Shown piece after piece: positions 23,996 to 36,420 of a DNA stretch of 64,000 nucleotides. Under the pieces are notes generated by a model. That model did not search any database. It was given only the letters and a program-made list of their open reading frames with translations, and had not been told where the DNA came from. Position numbers and translations under genes: made by a program. This stretch comes from Fistularia commersonii (lineage: Eukaryota; Chordata; Actinopteri; Syngnathiformes; Fistulariidae): NCBI GenBank assembly GCA_037954325.1, contig JBBMNZ010000021.1, positions 10,322,616 to 10,386,615 on the forward strand, read 5' to 3'. Position 1 is the stretch's first letter. The number at the start of each line of letters is the position of its first letter.

Positions 23996-25670
23996 ACGGC
24001 TCGCCAAGCAGCATTATGTTGGATTTATTTTCAAACACCCAGTTTTAATTGTTCAAGTTTTGACCTGATAATGTGTTGTTGGCAGTTTAATTCTAATTTC
24101 ACAGTGTATGTTGATGTTAAATGTCCTGCTCTAAAAATTGAAGATAAATGTTGATAGTGAAATAACTCACTGCGGGAATTTGATGTTGTACGGTACTTCA
24201 ACAAACAGAAAAAAACATAACTGCTAAATTTTTTTTTTGAAAAACCTAGTCATTGACTTGTGGTCCAAAATGCTACTTTTAATGTCTAAATAGTAAATGC
24301 TCTTTTCTTTAGAGAATTGTGTGTGTATATGTATATATATATTTTTAAGTTGAAACATTTTGGTTGTAAAAACTATTATATGTCAGTAAAGCCATCAAAG
24401 GAATGGAACAATGGAAAATGGTAATTTCTTATTTGTTCACATTCCATGTTGCTAAGAGGTATAACAAAGAGATACATTTTTCATACCATTCTTTATATTT
24501 ATAAAAGTCTGTTGCTCATAGCTGTCAAAGGACAGTGTATTACTGTGAAAATTGTGCATGTTATGCAGGATAACAGTGCGACCCGCCGGAATACGTGGAT
24601 AAAATCAATCAGATGTACCCATTAAATAAAACATGTTTATTTACACAAATATTTTCAAATACTAGTCTTCTACATGAGGACATAAAAATATATACAGTGA
24701 CTTGGGGGTTTGACTGCTCCTTTCTCAGGTCAACCTTTACTGTTTCCTGTTTACATTTTCTGGTTTCTGATATGGGGAAAAAAAAGGGACATCCAAAAAA
24801 ATTTTTTTAAATGAACAGTGGGGTTCAACAAACACTTTCTAACTGTGGCACTACGACAGCGGGGAAACTACCCTTCCAGTGCTATTCAACTATAACTTCA
24901 ACTAGAGGTGTTGAAAGACAGTCAACTACTCTCAGGAAAGATGAACAGAGCTGGCTTTCTTCCCCAAAACCACCTGAGCCTCCAACAGAGAGCAAACACT
25001 TTTTCAAGTTGTAAAGAAAAGAAAAAATACTTTAACCTGCATAACAAGAACAAGGTTTGGTCAGTCTCTTTTTCCCAACTGACAGTAAACTTTGGTTAGT
25101 TCTTGAAGTAATTCAAGGAACTGGAAAGCAGCAAGTTACAGAATCATGTCTTCGCAGAGCTGGGGGAACCTTCCCCGGCTTCTTGAGGACGTAGTACGAC
25201 GCTGAAGTTCAAAAGTCCAGAACGGTTAATAACAAATCAACCTGTGAGTGTGTCATGTGTGCATGTGTGAGAATGCCAGTGGGTGTCTCATATCAAAGGA
25301 AGACCGATGATCCAGTCTGATTTATGAGTTGTAAGACGTAAACGACTCAGGAGAGGGGAAAAGTGTCTCCGTGTTCCCACAGACCCGGAGCAAAGGACAG
25401 CACCAACACACAGGGCTGATCTGGAGGGAAACAACTCCTTCCATGTTGTGTCACATCAAGCACTGGGCAAATGATCACCTCCTTACCTCTGCTTTGAACT
25501 AATGTGAAGTCATATAAACATACATATACATATATGTATGGACATATACACACACACACACATATATACATACATACATATACACACATGTATACATATA
25601 TACTGTATATGTATATGTGTACTGTATATGTATATACAAACATACATACACATTTACATTTATACATATA
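23996..25670 (+). other. slc2a10 3' UTR and downstream sequence
   Basis: AT-rich non-coding DNA. AATAAA at 24625-24630 is a candidate poly(A) signal. Between about 25510 and 25660 lies an AT/AC-rich low-complexity tract (TATACATA-type), which makes false tyrosine-rich frames on both strands. Confidence 0.5.
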
Positions 25671-25675
25671 GAGGC

Positions 25676-25800
25676 AGGTCAGTAAGTATTTGCTCCCCCT
25701 GCGATTTTGCAAGTTCTCCCACTAGGAAATCATAGAGGGGATCAAAATTTTCAGCGTTGGTGCAGATTCAGAAATCCCAGGGGGATCAAATACATATTGA
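25676..25800. mobile_element. Tc1-related repeat fragment
   Basis: 'GGTCAGTAAGTATTTG', 'CCCTGCGATTTTGCAAGTTC', 'TCCCACTAGGAAATCATAGA' and 'AAAATTTTCAGCG' are the ordered blocks of a terminal region seen in many teleost Tc1-like repeats. It ends in 'GGGGATCAAATAC'. Confidence 0.5.
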
Positions 25801-25884
25801 CCGGATCTATTACGTGTGTATATATGTATATATATACGTACGTACACACACACGTACGCACACACAAACACTCACTGTATATAT

Positions 25885-26335
25885 GTGTACAGTCTGGGCT
25901 GACATTACTCGTACCCCTGGCAAATTTTTGGCTACGTTTATTCAAATCAACCGACTTTGTCACCTGTCTTACTGTCCGCCTGGCCAGTAAAGGGGTCACT
26001 TTTGGCTTCTGACCATATCCTCTTAAGATATTTCAGTGTGGAACGTCTTGTATCTTTTATGGTACTTTGTACTGCAGCAATGATATAAAATGAAAACATT
26101 GCATCACAGTAAGTGGGATACTTTTGAACTGCTTGGACTATGTCGAATAGTATAGAACTTTGGCTTTTCCCACCGATTGGGACCGTTGCAGTTGGTATGA
26201 TTAACTTTGCACACATCATTTTTTGGTCAAATGGGAATAAAAGTTGAGAAATTCTTTTTCACCCACAATGATGCCTCTTATACGTTGTCTTATTATCTTT
26301 TGGGAGAAGCCTGTGTCATTCAAGTCGCAAAAAAA
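25885..26335. mobile_element. Possible second Tc1-like end
   Basis: 'ACAGTCTGGGCTGACATTAC' then 'TCGTACCCCTGGCAAATTTT' resembles the 'pairwise coordinate' termini of fish Tc1-like elements. The remainder, including a minus-strand frame at 25947-26219, is unassigned. Confidence 0.3.
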
Positions 26336-26595
26336 AAAAAACTGTTGGATGAATAAAGGTAACTAAGTAAAAACCTGCCAGGGACATTAATGCCTTTCGG
26401 ATTTGCCTATGTGTGTGTAAAGCAGGCAACAATCGTGGCAGACCTCTGCGAATGTACAGTATAAGTGAATGCAGCATTGGAGGGGGCAATTCCATCTGTT
26501 TTTCTGAAAAACTCCTCCTGTGTCACTTCTGGACATCCAGACTCCACTGAGTCCACTGAGCGCGAAGGACTTTAACTGCTAACTTCTGGTTTAGC

Positions 26596-27089
26596 TACCA
26601 TATTGTCTACACTATAAGGCGCACCTAAAAGCTTTTAATTTTCCCAAAAACCGACAGTGTGCCTTATAATCCAATGCGCCTTATATATGGATCAATATTG
26701 GTTATTTATGGCTACTGTAATTAGGGGGCGTTGCCGAAGTAGCAGCGGTAAAAACAGTAAAGGGGAATTCCAGTCCCACACCATTTGTGTGTGTAAAAAG
26801 ACCCCAAAATGGCACCTTTCAAAAGACACGCTTACGACGCTGAGTTTGAAATTAAGGCGATCAGTCACGCAGTACAACATGAGAATAGAGCAGCAGCGAA
26901 AGAATTCAACATTAATGAATCAATGGCACAGAAGTGGAAGTGGAAGCAACAAGATGACTTGCCCCAAGTAAAGACTTAACAGAGTGTCAGAGGAAACAAA
27001 GCGAGATGACCACAGTTGGGAGTGGGACTGTAGTTTCTATTCTATGCGCCTTATTATGCGGTGCGCATTATAGTGCTGAAAATACGGTA
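26596..27089 (+). mobile_element. Deleted pogo-like element with 'ATAAGGCGC' TIRs
   Basis: The left end reads TACCATATTGTCTACACTAT then AAGGCGCACC; the right end mirrors it (GCGCATTATAGTGC..., AATACGGTA), with TA at both borders. Inside, on the plus strand at 26809-26979, is a frame starting MAPFKRHAYDAEFEIKAI and continuing NRAAAKEFNINESM, then K-W-rich sequence. This looks like the N-terminal helix-turn-helix of pogo/Tigger-type transposases. It stops after about 56 codons and no DDE domain follows. Confidence 0.75.
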
Positions 27090-27283
27090 TATTAATAAAG
27101 ATAGACTTGGAGTTTTCCCAGGAAGGGAAAAAAAAGAAATCAGAAATCAGATTATGGCAGTTACACAGGTCATTTCCGAAGTTCAGCCTCAAGATAATGT
27201 CTTTTTTTTGACCATATAACCAACACCATACCTGTAGTTACAAAAGTATCATTGCACATTTGTATCATTGCTAATATCCAGCT

Positions 27284-27305
27284 TTAAAAAAAAAAAAAAA
27301 AAAAA
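27284..27305. repeat. Poly(A) tract
   Basis: A 22-base A run just downstream (in the csnk2a1 sense) of the csnk2a1 3' region. No retrogene body is recognised next to it. Confidence 0.9.
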
Positions 27306-27828
27306 ATACATCCTTGGCTGTATATTGTAGGTTGGAGAAGTTTCTGCCCCCCCCCATTGAACCATCTGCGATTCCCATAATTTCCCCCCCTGGTAAGAAG
27401 GGACCAGAAGCATCTAATGACATCATCTGCCTTAAAACACTCAAGGTGTTCTTAGATGGGGACCTGATGTTCTCAATAACTTCACAAGTGCTTGATGTGA
27501 ACAAAACATTAGATAGTTGTGCAGTAGTAAACAATACAGGATGTGCTCCTTTTGGTGCTGATCCCTTAACAAGCCCATCGAAGTATAAGTCAGCTGTGGG
27601 TGAGATTTACACCCCCATCCAGTGGCTACAGCTTTTGTGGGGCCTTGAGGCCTGGTACTTGTGTATATCAACCACACTGAACATTCATTGCAGGTTTTCA
27701 TGATTAACCAGGGAGGTAAAGGAATGCAACAAACTAGGGATGCACCAAGTGAACATCTAGACCTATAGTGATACATTAAAAATTATGAAACTGATCATTT
27801 TCTGTGTTTGTGTCCTTTTTTAAAGTAA

Positions 27829-27834
27829 TTTATT
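27829..27834 (-). terminator. Candidate poly(A) signal of csnk2a1
   Basis: AATAAA on the minus strand about 250 bases after the csnk2a1 stop. A longer 3' UTR reaching toward 27310 cannot be excluded. Confidence 0.45.
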
Positions 27835-28085
27835 CCCCACTAATCCCATGGAAACAAATCTTCAGTGTAATCGTTAACAGTAGTTTTCACTCCTTTTACA
27901 ACGCTAGTTATATGAGCAATAACTCATCCATAAAGGATGGGTGGGAGATGGCTGACAAGTTGGTGCATCCCTTGAAAGAACATCTCTTCAAGAACAGCGT
28001 TGGGGGTGGGAGGGTATGCTTGATATGTGGAGAGCTGACAGAGTGGAACTGGTCTAGTGGGGGTACTGGGAATGCAGTGGGGTGG

Positions 28086-31000
28086 TCACTGTGGGGCACC
28101 TGCAGCAGCAGGCACTGGGGTGCTCAGGGCATTGGAAGCGGCAGACAGGACTGGTGAACCGGTGAGTGGGCCCAGGGCAGTGGACGCTGGAAGGGCCGAG
28201 ATACCTAGGAGAGATGCTCAAATCTCATACACGTTTGTATCTCACAGCTGCAGATTACAGCTATTGACTAGAAGAGAACCTCTTGCTGGATTAGTGACAA
28301 CCTTGGGCTGGCGTGTTAAATTGTGTGTCCTCACCAGTGATCATGCTGGCTGAACTGACAGCTGGGTTCCCACTGGGCATGTTTGTTGATCCGGATGCCC
28401 GAGACTGATCCTTCACGATCGGAACTGTGAGAACAAGAAACCTCTCTCATTTGAAGGCCTGAACCCAAACTACAATCAGGGCTGCTACTACATTATCCAT
28501 AATGCAACTTTTCTGATCACCCATAAACTGCTTTGTAAAGATATAAAATTAACTAAAGCATTCTAAAATGAATAGGTCTGTATCATATAATTGGATGTTT
28601 CTTGAAAAGGTATGTTTGTAATCTGTTTTGTCATTGAACTCACAAATAAATTGAGGAATTTAAAGAAAAAAAAATCCCTTGAGGCACACAAGAAGAGGCT
28701 TTAGCTGTCAGAAATCATAATTTGGACATGAATTTCTGCCACAGGCAAACATCCACCAACTGAATCCACCCACTGCTGTTGACAGGACTGATTCATTTCA
28801 CAGGAGACGTACAGAAGTAGGGGTGGTCCATGGCTTCACGGGCCGTCAGCCGGGCCTGGTGGTCATAGCGTAGCAGCCTGTCCAGGAAATCAAGGGCCTC
28901 GGGGCTGACCAGGTGCTGGTTCTCACTGTGCACAAAGCGCTCCCATCGCTTACGAGAATGTCTAGAGGGGAAAGCAAATGTCAGAACAACAGATAATCAA
29001 GGATGTTGTTTTGGAACTTTGAACACTGAATAATTTACACACCGATGGAATAATTGCTGAGTGCCCATGCTTGTGTAGACAGGTTAGAGACTCCTTAGAT
29101 AAAAATATGGGGTGACTTTATGCAGTGAACATGAGCACCAAGCAATGCAACATAAGGGCTCAGGCCCCACACCAAATTTCCCAACTTCTCTTTATCGTCA
29201 AGGAAATTGTAACAGTTACTGCAAGGTAAGAAGTGTCCAAATAAAATACACGGGTGATAACTAATGACCAGGAGTTGAATTAATCATCATCTTACCTTCC
29301 TAGTATATCGTTGAAGCGAGGTTCCAACTCAATGTTGTACTTGTCAATGTAGTCATAGAGGTCTTCAGTGCCCAGAACCTTGGCTATTCTCACCAGCTAT
29401 GGGACATCAACCACTTAAGATTAATATTATCCAGTATCAATTCATAGACACTATGACCTATGACTCACTGTAGCACATAATTTCTTGTACTCAATCACTG
29501 CAGGTGAGTATAAAGGTAAGCAATACATATATCACTGTGTTGGAAAGTGTTGAATCTGAGACAAACATCTTAAAGTTCCAACAGATCCCAGCCCTGTTAG
29601 CTCACTTGATGCCTCATGCATTGTCTTAAAGTCTTTAAAGCAACACTGACCATTAAATTAGAATATAGTGGGAGCTTATGGTCAGCTAAGTCTTAATATA
29701 TTGTCAAACTTTCATTTTTTGTGGGGGGGGGTTACAGCACTCCAGCTTAAGAGTTTTCACCTGGTCATAGTTGTCATGGCCATGAAAGAAGGGTTCCTTC
29801 CTGAAGATCATGCTGGCCAGCATGCAGCCCAAGCTCCACATGTCCAGACTGTAGTCGTACATCTGTTTATCACACACAAATATGGGTGAGAACCAAAAGG
29901 TTCTGATGAACGTATTCCTGAAGTCCCGGTGAAATCTCTTGAGTAATTTCACCCGTGTAAAGCAACAGAATTCTAGCAAAAGACTCCATAGATCATCAAA
30001 AAAATATGCTTCAAAGTCATCAGGAATTTCTATAACACCCATCAAGTTTGTATATCAAGATTCTTACTGATAAAAAGACATTTCTGAATATCATGTCTTC
30101 TTTTGGCACACTGCTGAGTCCGACTACAAAGCTTGAAACTTTCTTTAAGTTTTACTTTATGGAACTATAGTCTATCTGCGGGTGTTTTTACAAAAGAAAA
30201 CTTTACACCTTTGTTTGACAGTAACATCCAGACATGCACCCACACCACAGCAACAAAAGCTACCGTACCTGGTAGTCCACCAGCAGCTCTGGTCCTTTAA
30301 AGTAACGGGAGGCGACCCTGACGTTGTACTGCTGTCCCAAGTGGTAAAACTCTGCCAGACCCCAGTCTATAAGGCGCAGCTACAGAGCCAAAGAAAGCAG
30401 TTAGGAGTTACAATTCGTAATATGCTCTGGATATCGAAATAGTTTTTCACATTATGGTAGAAAAACAGCTATGTAGTATGTAGCTAATAGTAACATGTAA
30501 GGTCATTGTGTATCGCTTGGATTTTGAATGTTCAGCTGTTGGGCACTGACCTTACGGTGTTCATGATCTATCATCACGTTATGGGGCTTCACATCTCTGT
30601 GCATGATTCCCATACTGTGGCAGTAGTCAAGGGCCTGGAGATTGACATGGGTCCAAAACAGCCAAAAGTTACACAACATGCTGACAGACAAAGCTATGGT
30701 CTCCAAAGTAGAGGTCCAAGATATTGAATGAAGACTGCTGCGAGCCAAGCCAGAAGAGAAACCTTAGTAGTCAAACAGCAGAGTGAAAATTAGGCTACTT
30801 CCTGTTATGTTTTACAGTTATATTATTGTCCATTCTTTCTTTTGCAAGTGATCACATGCAAAAAATGTGTATACTTACTAGTTCAAAGGGACTTTTTAAT
30901 AGGTACTGTTACAATATTGTGAAAATAGTGAAACTATACAGTATTTTTTGTGACTGTGACATAACACGAATGTATGATGCCTAGATTGACAACAGTACTA

Positions 31001-34000
31001 CAGATATATACATTTTTTTTTCCTGTTATTCTCATTGCAATAAGTTTTCACCAGGTAAATAAAATGCCGCTTGTTTATTCTGGTCATTAATATGGGACAA
31101 AATCCAAATACTCATAATAATATTATTCCTACTGTATGTATGTTCTTTCATTCTCATATACGTACCAAATGAAATTTTTCAAAAGTGTGACAATGCCATG
31201 AATAACATGTAGTACACTCCGGTTGGCACATGTTGAAAAAAGTTTTTACTGTCAGCGACCCACCTTAAGGATCTCGTACATGTAGAATCTGATGTCATAG
31301 TCTGTCAGGGTCTGGTAGAGTTGCTGGGGACCAAAAACAAAGTCATATTGCTTTTTAGGGTAAAGATTACCGTAATTGCTACAGTAATACTTCACTGCCA
31401 ATGACTGAGGGTAGAACCAGAAGATCGTGTACTTTCTTGCAAAGATGACAAAGCACTAGTTATCAATAAACCTCGATTACATACATACGTACACACACAA
31501 TTTCTTTTTTACCTTGAAATCTGTGTTGTTAACATGTTCAAAGACCAAAGCGGGTGTCCGTGACTGAAAAAAAAGAAAAGATGCAAGGGACTTATGCAGA
31601 AATGAAAACTACCTTTCAACTGCTTAACTACAAGAAGCAAGGCAGCTAATGCAAGGTTGAGAATTGCAGTATTTCTCCAATGCTAAATGTTACTCATAAG
31701 GACTAAATTCTCAGCAGTGTTTGGTGTTCAAATAGAGTAAGCTGAAAGGCCACCTTCACATCACAGGCCTTGGCATCTACATGGGCATTCAAGTATCACA
31801 TCCAAGAAGCTTTAAGAAAACCCCCAAATTAGATTAAAAAAAACTCTATTTCAGAATTGAGCAACGAGAACTCATGGACCAAATAAGTAACGAAAACATT
31901 TTGCTGCATTTCCACTTAAGGCAGCTGGATATATATAATCTGCTGAGCTTAGTGTACAACATTTTAAATGAACTGGAACAACTTCTTGACTTTGTTAGAC
32001 CTTGCGAAAAGGCTACACTATATCCTCCTGACCATCATCTGTACAGATTGTACCATATCATTCAGCACAGTGTGCTTGGGCAAATAATTTTTAGTAGCCC
32101 TGTCAGACAATACAAAGAGGATTGGTTCTATCAACTACTTCAGAACCAATTAAAAAAAGCTGATCTCCCTGACTATATTTGTCTAATTGGCTTTAATGTT
32201 TCTATTTTTTGACAAGTATAACAATCCAATAAACAGCAATAGCTGGCACTTAAAGTGTAAAGAAAATATCATCTATCAATATGTGACAATCAAAACAGTT
32301 ATGATCAAGACTTGCGATGATCAAGTCTGAGCAGACTCAATTTTTGAAAGAATCCCAGTGAAAAATAAAATCTTATTTTCCTATAGAAGACTACTGGGTG
32401 ACCTAAAGAAGCCGGAAGGAAATAAAGCTGGACCTGTTCGAGTACTTTGACACAAAAAAGGAATACTAGACTGAATAACTTCCTAGAAACAGATGGTGAC
32501 GAATTCAAAGAAATCAAGTGCCCCAGTAAGGAAATTGACAAATGGATCCTTTGTTTGTGATCTGGTGACAGACGCCCATCAGAACATTTAGCGATCATTC
32601 TTGGTTTTATGGAAGCATCTACATAGTTTGCTTTCATAGTCAACAGTTTCATAGTCTTTTCTTTAATTTGCCACCAATCTGTGCATCTACTTAACACTCA
32701 TTTTGCTGAATAAGTACTTACAGATACAAGTTTCCCAAGCCCACATGAAAAGCTTGCCCAGGAGGTACGCTCAATACACTAACATACATTTTAGAGCCAC
32801 AATGTAATTCATGTTTAAATGCAATATATCAATAATGGCATATTACAATGTGATGAACTAAGAATCAAACTGTCAACTTACTACAGGGTCTTTCACAATA
32901 TCGATAAGGGAGATTATGTTTGGACCTCCCCGCAGATTCTCCAAAATCTTAATCTCACGCTTGATCTTCTTTTTCTTCACAGGCTAAATGGAGAACAGGG
33001 GCATGTCAGTATGTGAGAATTAAGTGGTGCTGAAGCTGGAAAGGACTAAAGTCTTTCAATGTCAGAGATAGGCGGTCTCAAAAAATTATCTCACGCCGCA
33101 TATACATCTTTTGAAATGTCATCAAGTGACACAGGTCAAAATAACATAAGAATTCAGTTCACAACATAACTAAAAAATAAAATTATTTATGACCCACTGC
33201 ATTTTATTTTATGGTTTGAATTTCTTTATCTGTTGGACCAAAAAAAAACAGTCAACTTTTAAAGAGTGTATGAGGGGAAAAAAAAATCAAAACAGGCTCA
33301 GTAAGATATGGCTATCAACCATATTGAGTCAGTTTATGCTGCACTTCAACAAGGAGTCATCACACAGGTCCAAATGGACAAAGTGGCATGCCGTCGCACA
33401 AGTGAACTCTTTCACAAGCACACCCCCGAGACCTAACTTGAAACATCACTTTAGATTCAACAAGCAGCTAAATTGAACATCTATTGTGGCAATTCCTTTT
33501 GAATGTGTCTGGGTACCACTTGTAATGCACATCACTTCATCATTAATTGCAAAAAGAAGCAGCCTCATAAGTGTCTGTAATTCATTATGTAATGTTTCAT
33601 TTTAAGTATAACTGTGGGTAATTGGCTGAAACCAAGCCTTTTTAACAGGATCATTAGTCATATTCTTACATATATTGCATCCTTGATCCCCTTAGTAAAG
33701 TCAGCCTTGACCTGCAGCCACTGAGGAGCTCCACTGGGTAGGTTGGGGTTGAGGGTCTTGCCAAAGGTCACTGAAGTGTTCGTACCAAGGGAGGGGCAAA
33801 GAGTGGCTTTCCAACTCTTCTAAAAATTTCAGTTATATGCTTTGCTATGCTTTATAAAGCCACTCCACTGCCGCCACATTCACCAGATGATGGAGAGTGT
33901 GGTTCGCAAAGGACGGTACCATAAGCTATCAGGACTAGGAAGTTCCTAAGTAATAGTAACGGGTATTGACTCACCTTGAGTATCTTTACCACCACCTTCT

Positions 34001-34279
34001 CATTATTGGTTAGATTGATGGCCTCGAAGACTTCGCTGTATTTGCCTCGACCCAGTTTTCGCACCAACAAAAAGTCATCCTGGTTTCTGTGACAAAATAT
34101 TTGAATAAATGTAAGCTGGGTAGTTGGGAGTCAAGCAGACAGTTGGGGAATTTTACACAAAGCCCAAAAATAATTTACCCCCACTCCACTACATGGGATT
34201 CATAGTCCCAGTACTCCCTTGGCCGGAGAGTGTTGACCTCTGCGTACACTCGAGCCCGGTTCGGCACGGGTCCTGACAT
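28086..34279 (-). CDS. csnk2a1: Casein kinase 2 alpha catalytic subunit (CK2alpha)
   Basis: Constitutively active Ser/Thr kinase that phosphorylates acidic sites, alone or as the CK2 tetramer with CSNK2B. Twelve coding exons: 34279-34179, 34086-33975, 32983-32882, 31563-31513, 31323-31264, 30634-30551, 30379-30269, 29862-29761, 29396-29296, 28961-28813, 28424-28335, 28204-28086. All GT-AG; the sum is 1182 bases, 393 residues (human 391). The start MSGPVPNRARVY and the Pro/Ser/Ala-rich C-terminal tail identify CSNK2A1 rather than CSNK2A2. Seen: GRGKYSEVF glycine loop, VVVKILK (Lys68), basic KKKKIKRE stretch for acidic substrates, HRDVKPHN (Asp156), DWG (175-177, where most kinases have DFG), NVRVASRYFKGPE. 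Residues differ from human at normally fixed places: Tyr39Phe, Gln40Leu, Pro184Leu, Glu187Gln. The 5' UTR part of the ATG exon probably starts at 34315. Confidence 0.97.
30635..31263 (-). other. csnk2a1 intron 5
   Basis: About 630 bases, AT-rich, with no exon or repeat recognised. Confidence 0.6.
31564..32881 (-). other. csnk2a1 intron 3
   Basis: 1.3 kb. Open frames at 31874-32212 (plus) and 32305-32697 (minus) are unusually long for such AT-rich DNA but match no family I know; they may be remains of a mobile element. No terminal repeats seen. Confidence 0.45.
32984..33974 (-). other. csnk2a1 intron 2
   Basis: About 1 kb with nothing recognisable. A GC-richer patch at 33700-33780 is unassigned. 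Confidence 0.5.
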
Positions 34280-34349
34280 GACCGACAGCTTAGAAATGCA
34301 GACGAGGAGGTCTCACTGTAGCAAGGTGAGGCTGGACAGGCAGGTATAC

Positions 34350-34460
34350 AGGGGTAGGATAGGCAGGGAGGGAGGTAGGGAGGGAGGGAAGGAAGGAGGG
34401 GAGGGAGAGAGGGAAGGAGGGGAGGGAGGAAGGAAAAGGAGGGAAGGTCGGGGGTCTGTA
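34350..34460 (+). repeat. GGA/GGAAGG polypurine tract
   Basis: A long, imperfect GGGA/GGAAGG run with few pyrimidines. On the csnk2a1 sense strand it is a CCTCCC polypyrimidine tract ending about 35 bases upstream of the predicted 3' splice site (34315/34316) of the ATG exon. Confidence 0.85.
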
Positions 34461-34499
34461 GTTGATTCCAACAGAGCAGGGTGGTTGGTGGGGGGGGGG

Positions 34500-35880
34500 T
34501 CACCTGAGGATAGGGGAGAGCCACCAGGGGCACAGCGAGAAAGCTTTAAAGAAAACAGGGAAAAAATAAAAATAGGTCATTTACATCACTGTTAGGTTAA
34601 TGGATGCTGCATCAGCGGATTAGTATTATAACGGTTAACAACACCTCACTGCTCAAAGGTAACAACATAAATTAAAGAAATATGCCAACTTATATGATTG
34701 AGGTGATGAGTTACGGTAATTCAACAATGCACCAGATGATGGAGTCATGAATAAAACTATGAGAGTGCTCCATCCGTTCCAACTGTTGAGCTTGGTGTAA
34801 CAGACAGTTATTTTAATTTAGCAGAGTGGCCTTCAGATGAAAAATTACTTTGATTTCTTGCATACAAGTGACAGTAGGAAGTGCTCAACATGTCAATTTC
34901 CAAAAAGATTCACAGGGGTTAAGTTGTAATGAGGTAATACTCTGTCTCAGTAGATATAAAAGGAGCAGTATATTTAAGGTGTTTCTTCAAAAATGTTTTT
35001 TGAATTTTAAGGTAAACCAATTGTTGTTAAATATTTTATTTGATAATGTGTTTTTCACTGATAGTTTTTGAGATATATTTATAACATAGACAAATCAGAC
35101 ACACATTACATTGAATTGATTATTCTTGATGGCCGGGCCTTTAAAATGAATTAGCTGTTATTGTCACACAAGACATTGTAACCCTGTCAAATTTTAGTTC
35201 AAACATTGACATTAATCATCATGTCTGAGTATGTTATAGCTTGACAATATATTGCACAATATGTATGATAGCAACAGAGATTCCTAAGATTTGTCTCCTG
35301 ATATGATTTCTACAGTTTAAATGAACAGGTAAACAACATGCCGCATGTCAAATTGAACACCTTTAAAATGTCAGAATATGTTGGCCATTGCCACGCTGAC
35401 AATGTTCCTGTGACAGATTTTAATTCTAGTTTCAGATGATAAGTTTGAAATTAACTAGCATCCAATAATTCAAAAATAGTGTACACCCGGACATATGTTG
35501 GGAGATTTGTGACGATCATTTTTCACTGACCACTATTACTGAAATCCACTACAATGGTCATCGTTTACCCTTTGATTTTCATATCAGTCAAGGGAATTTC
35601 AACAAAAATAGTCAAAAATACATTTGAAGAACACCTAACTGTAGTTAGCAACACATTAAAAATGAGTTAATAATGATAAAATGCATTATTATTAAGTGCA
35701 TTAGGTTTTTTTTTTCTCAAATTGTCAAATCAAAAATAATTGGCCAAATAATAGGCCAGAAAAATTATTACAAAAAAGCGCTCAAGCAGTCATTACATTT
35801 TTAAAGGTTGAAAACGTCGAATTGTCTTAAAATACGTGAGAGAAACATTTAATTATAGAGGGAATTAAGACTCCTCATTA
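34500..35880 (-). other. csnk2a1 leader intron
   Basis: AT-rich sequence between the ATG exon and the CpG-rich promoter area. No exon, RNA gene or repeat family recognised. Confidence 0.5.
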
Positions 35881-36019
35881 TCCTGTAAACCGGCTGAAGT
35901 CCTGGTAGTGTTTTGCGTCTGACCAGAATTCGTAGAGCTAAGCTGACTGAGGATCGGATTTAATGTTGTTTTATTTTAATGATCTTTGCGAATAAAAACG
36001 TGTTATAATAAGAGTATTT

Positions 36020-36420
36020 ACAAAAGGTCACTTAAACTCTCATCCTGCGGCAGGCAGCCTATTACCGGAGGCGCCAACGGAGAGGGGGGGGTGGGTTCGG
36101 TCTGAGTAGGTGTTGGGAAGTTATCAGTGCCAGCCGGGCCCTTTGCTAGCCGGGAAACATATGCATGCTAGCGCCGCTTCGCTTCCGAGGAGGCGCTGAA
36201 ACACTAAATACCAACGGCAAAAAGTCATTTCATTGTATGTTTACCGCTTAATGGATGCTGCGACCGAAATAATTCCCACGCAGCTCTGTTTGGTCAGGTC
36301 AAAATAGCCTGGTCCCCACGGTCGCCGGTGTGTCTGTGATTTTGCTGTCTCAGAGACAATATGGCCGACCATCGCCAACTACGTCCTGACAACTGCAACG
36401 GTGGCCGTGGAGGAACAACC
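36020..36420 (-). promoter_or_regulatory. Predicted csnk2a1 promoter and non-coding first exon
   Basis: A locally GC- and CpG-rich block in otherwise AT-rich DNA. A minus-strand donor (AGCG|GTAAAC, exon end at 36245) could close a 5' UTR exon; vertebrate CSNK2A1 has non-coding leader exons. No TATA box seen, as usual for housekeeping genes. Exact start unknown. Confidence 0.4.

Noticed and set aside
25347..26012. Tyr/Ile-rich frames on both strands
   Set aside because: They arise from TATACA/CACACA low-complexity sequence and a transposon end.
27900..28353. Plus-strand frames (27804-28157, 28057-28353)
   Set aside because: Antisense to the last csnk2a1 exons and 3' UTR.
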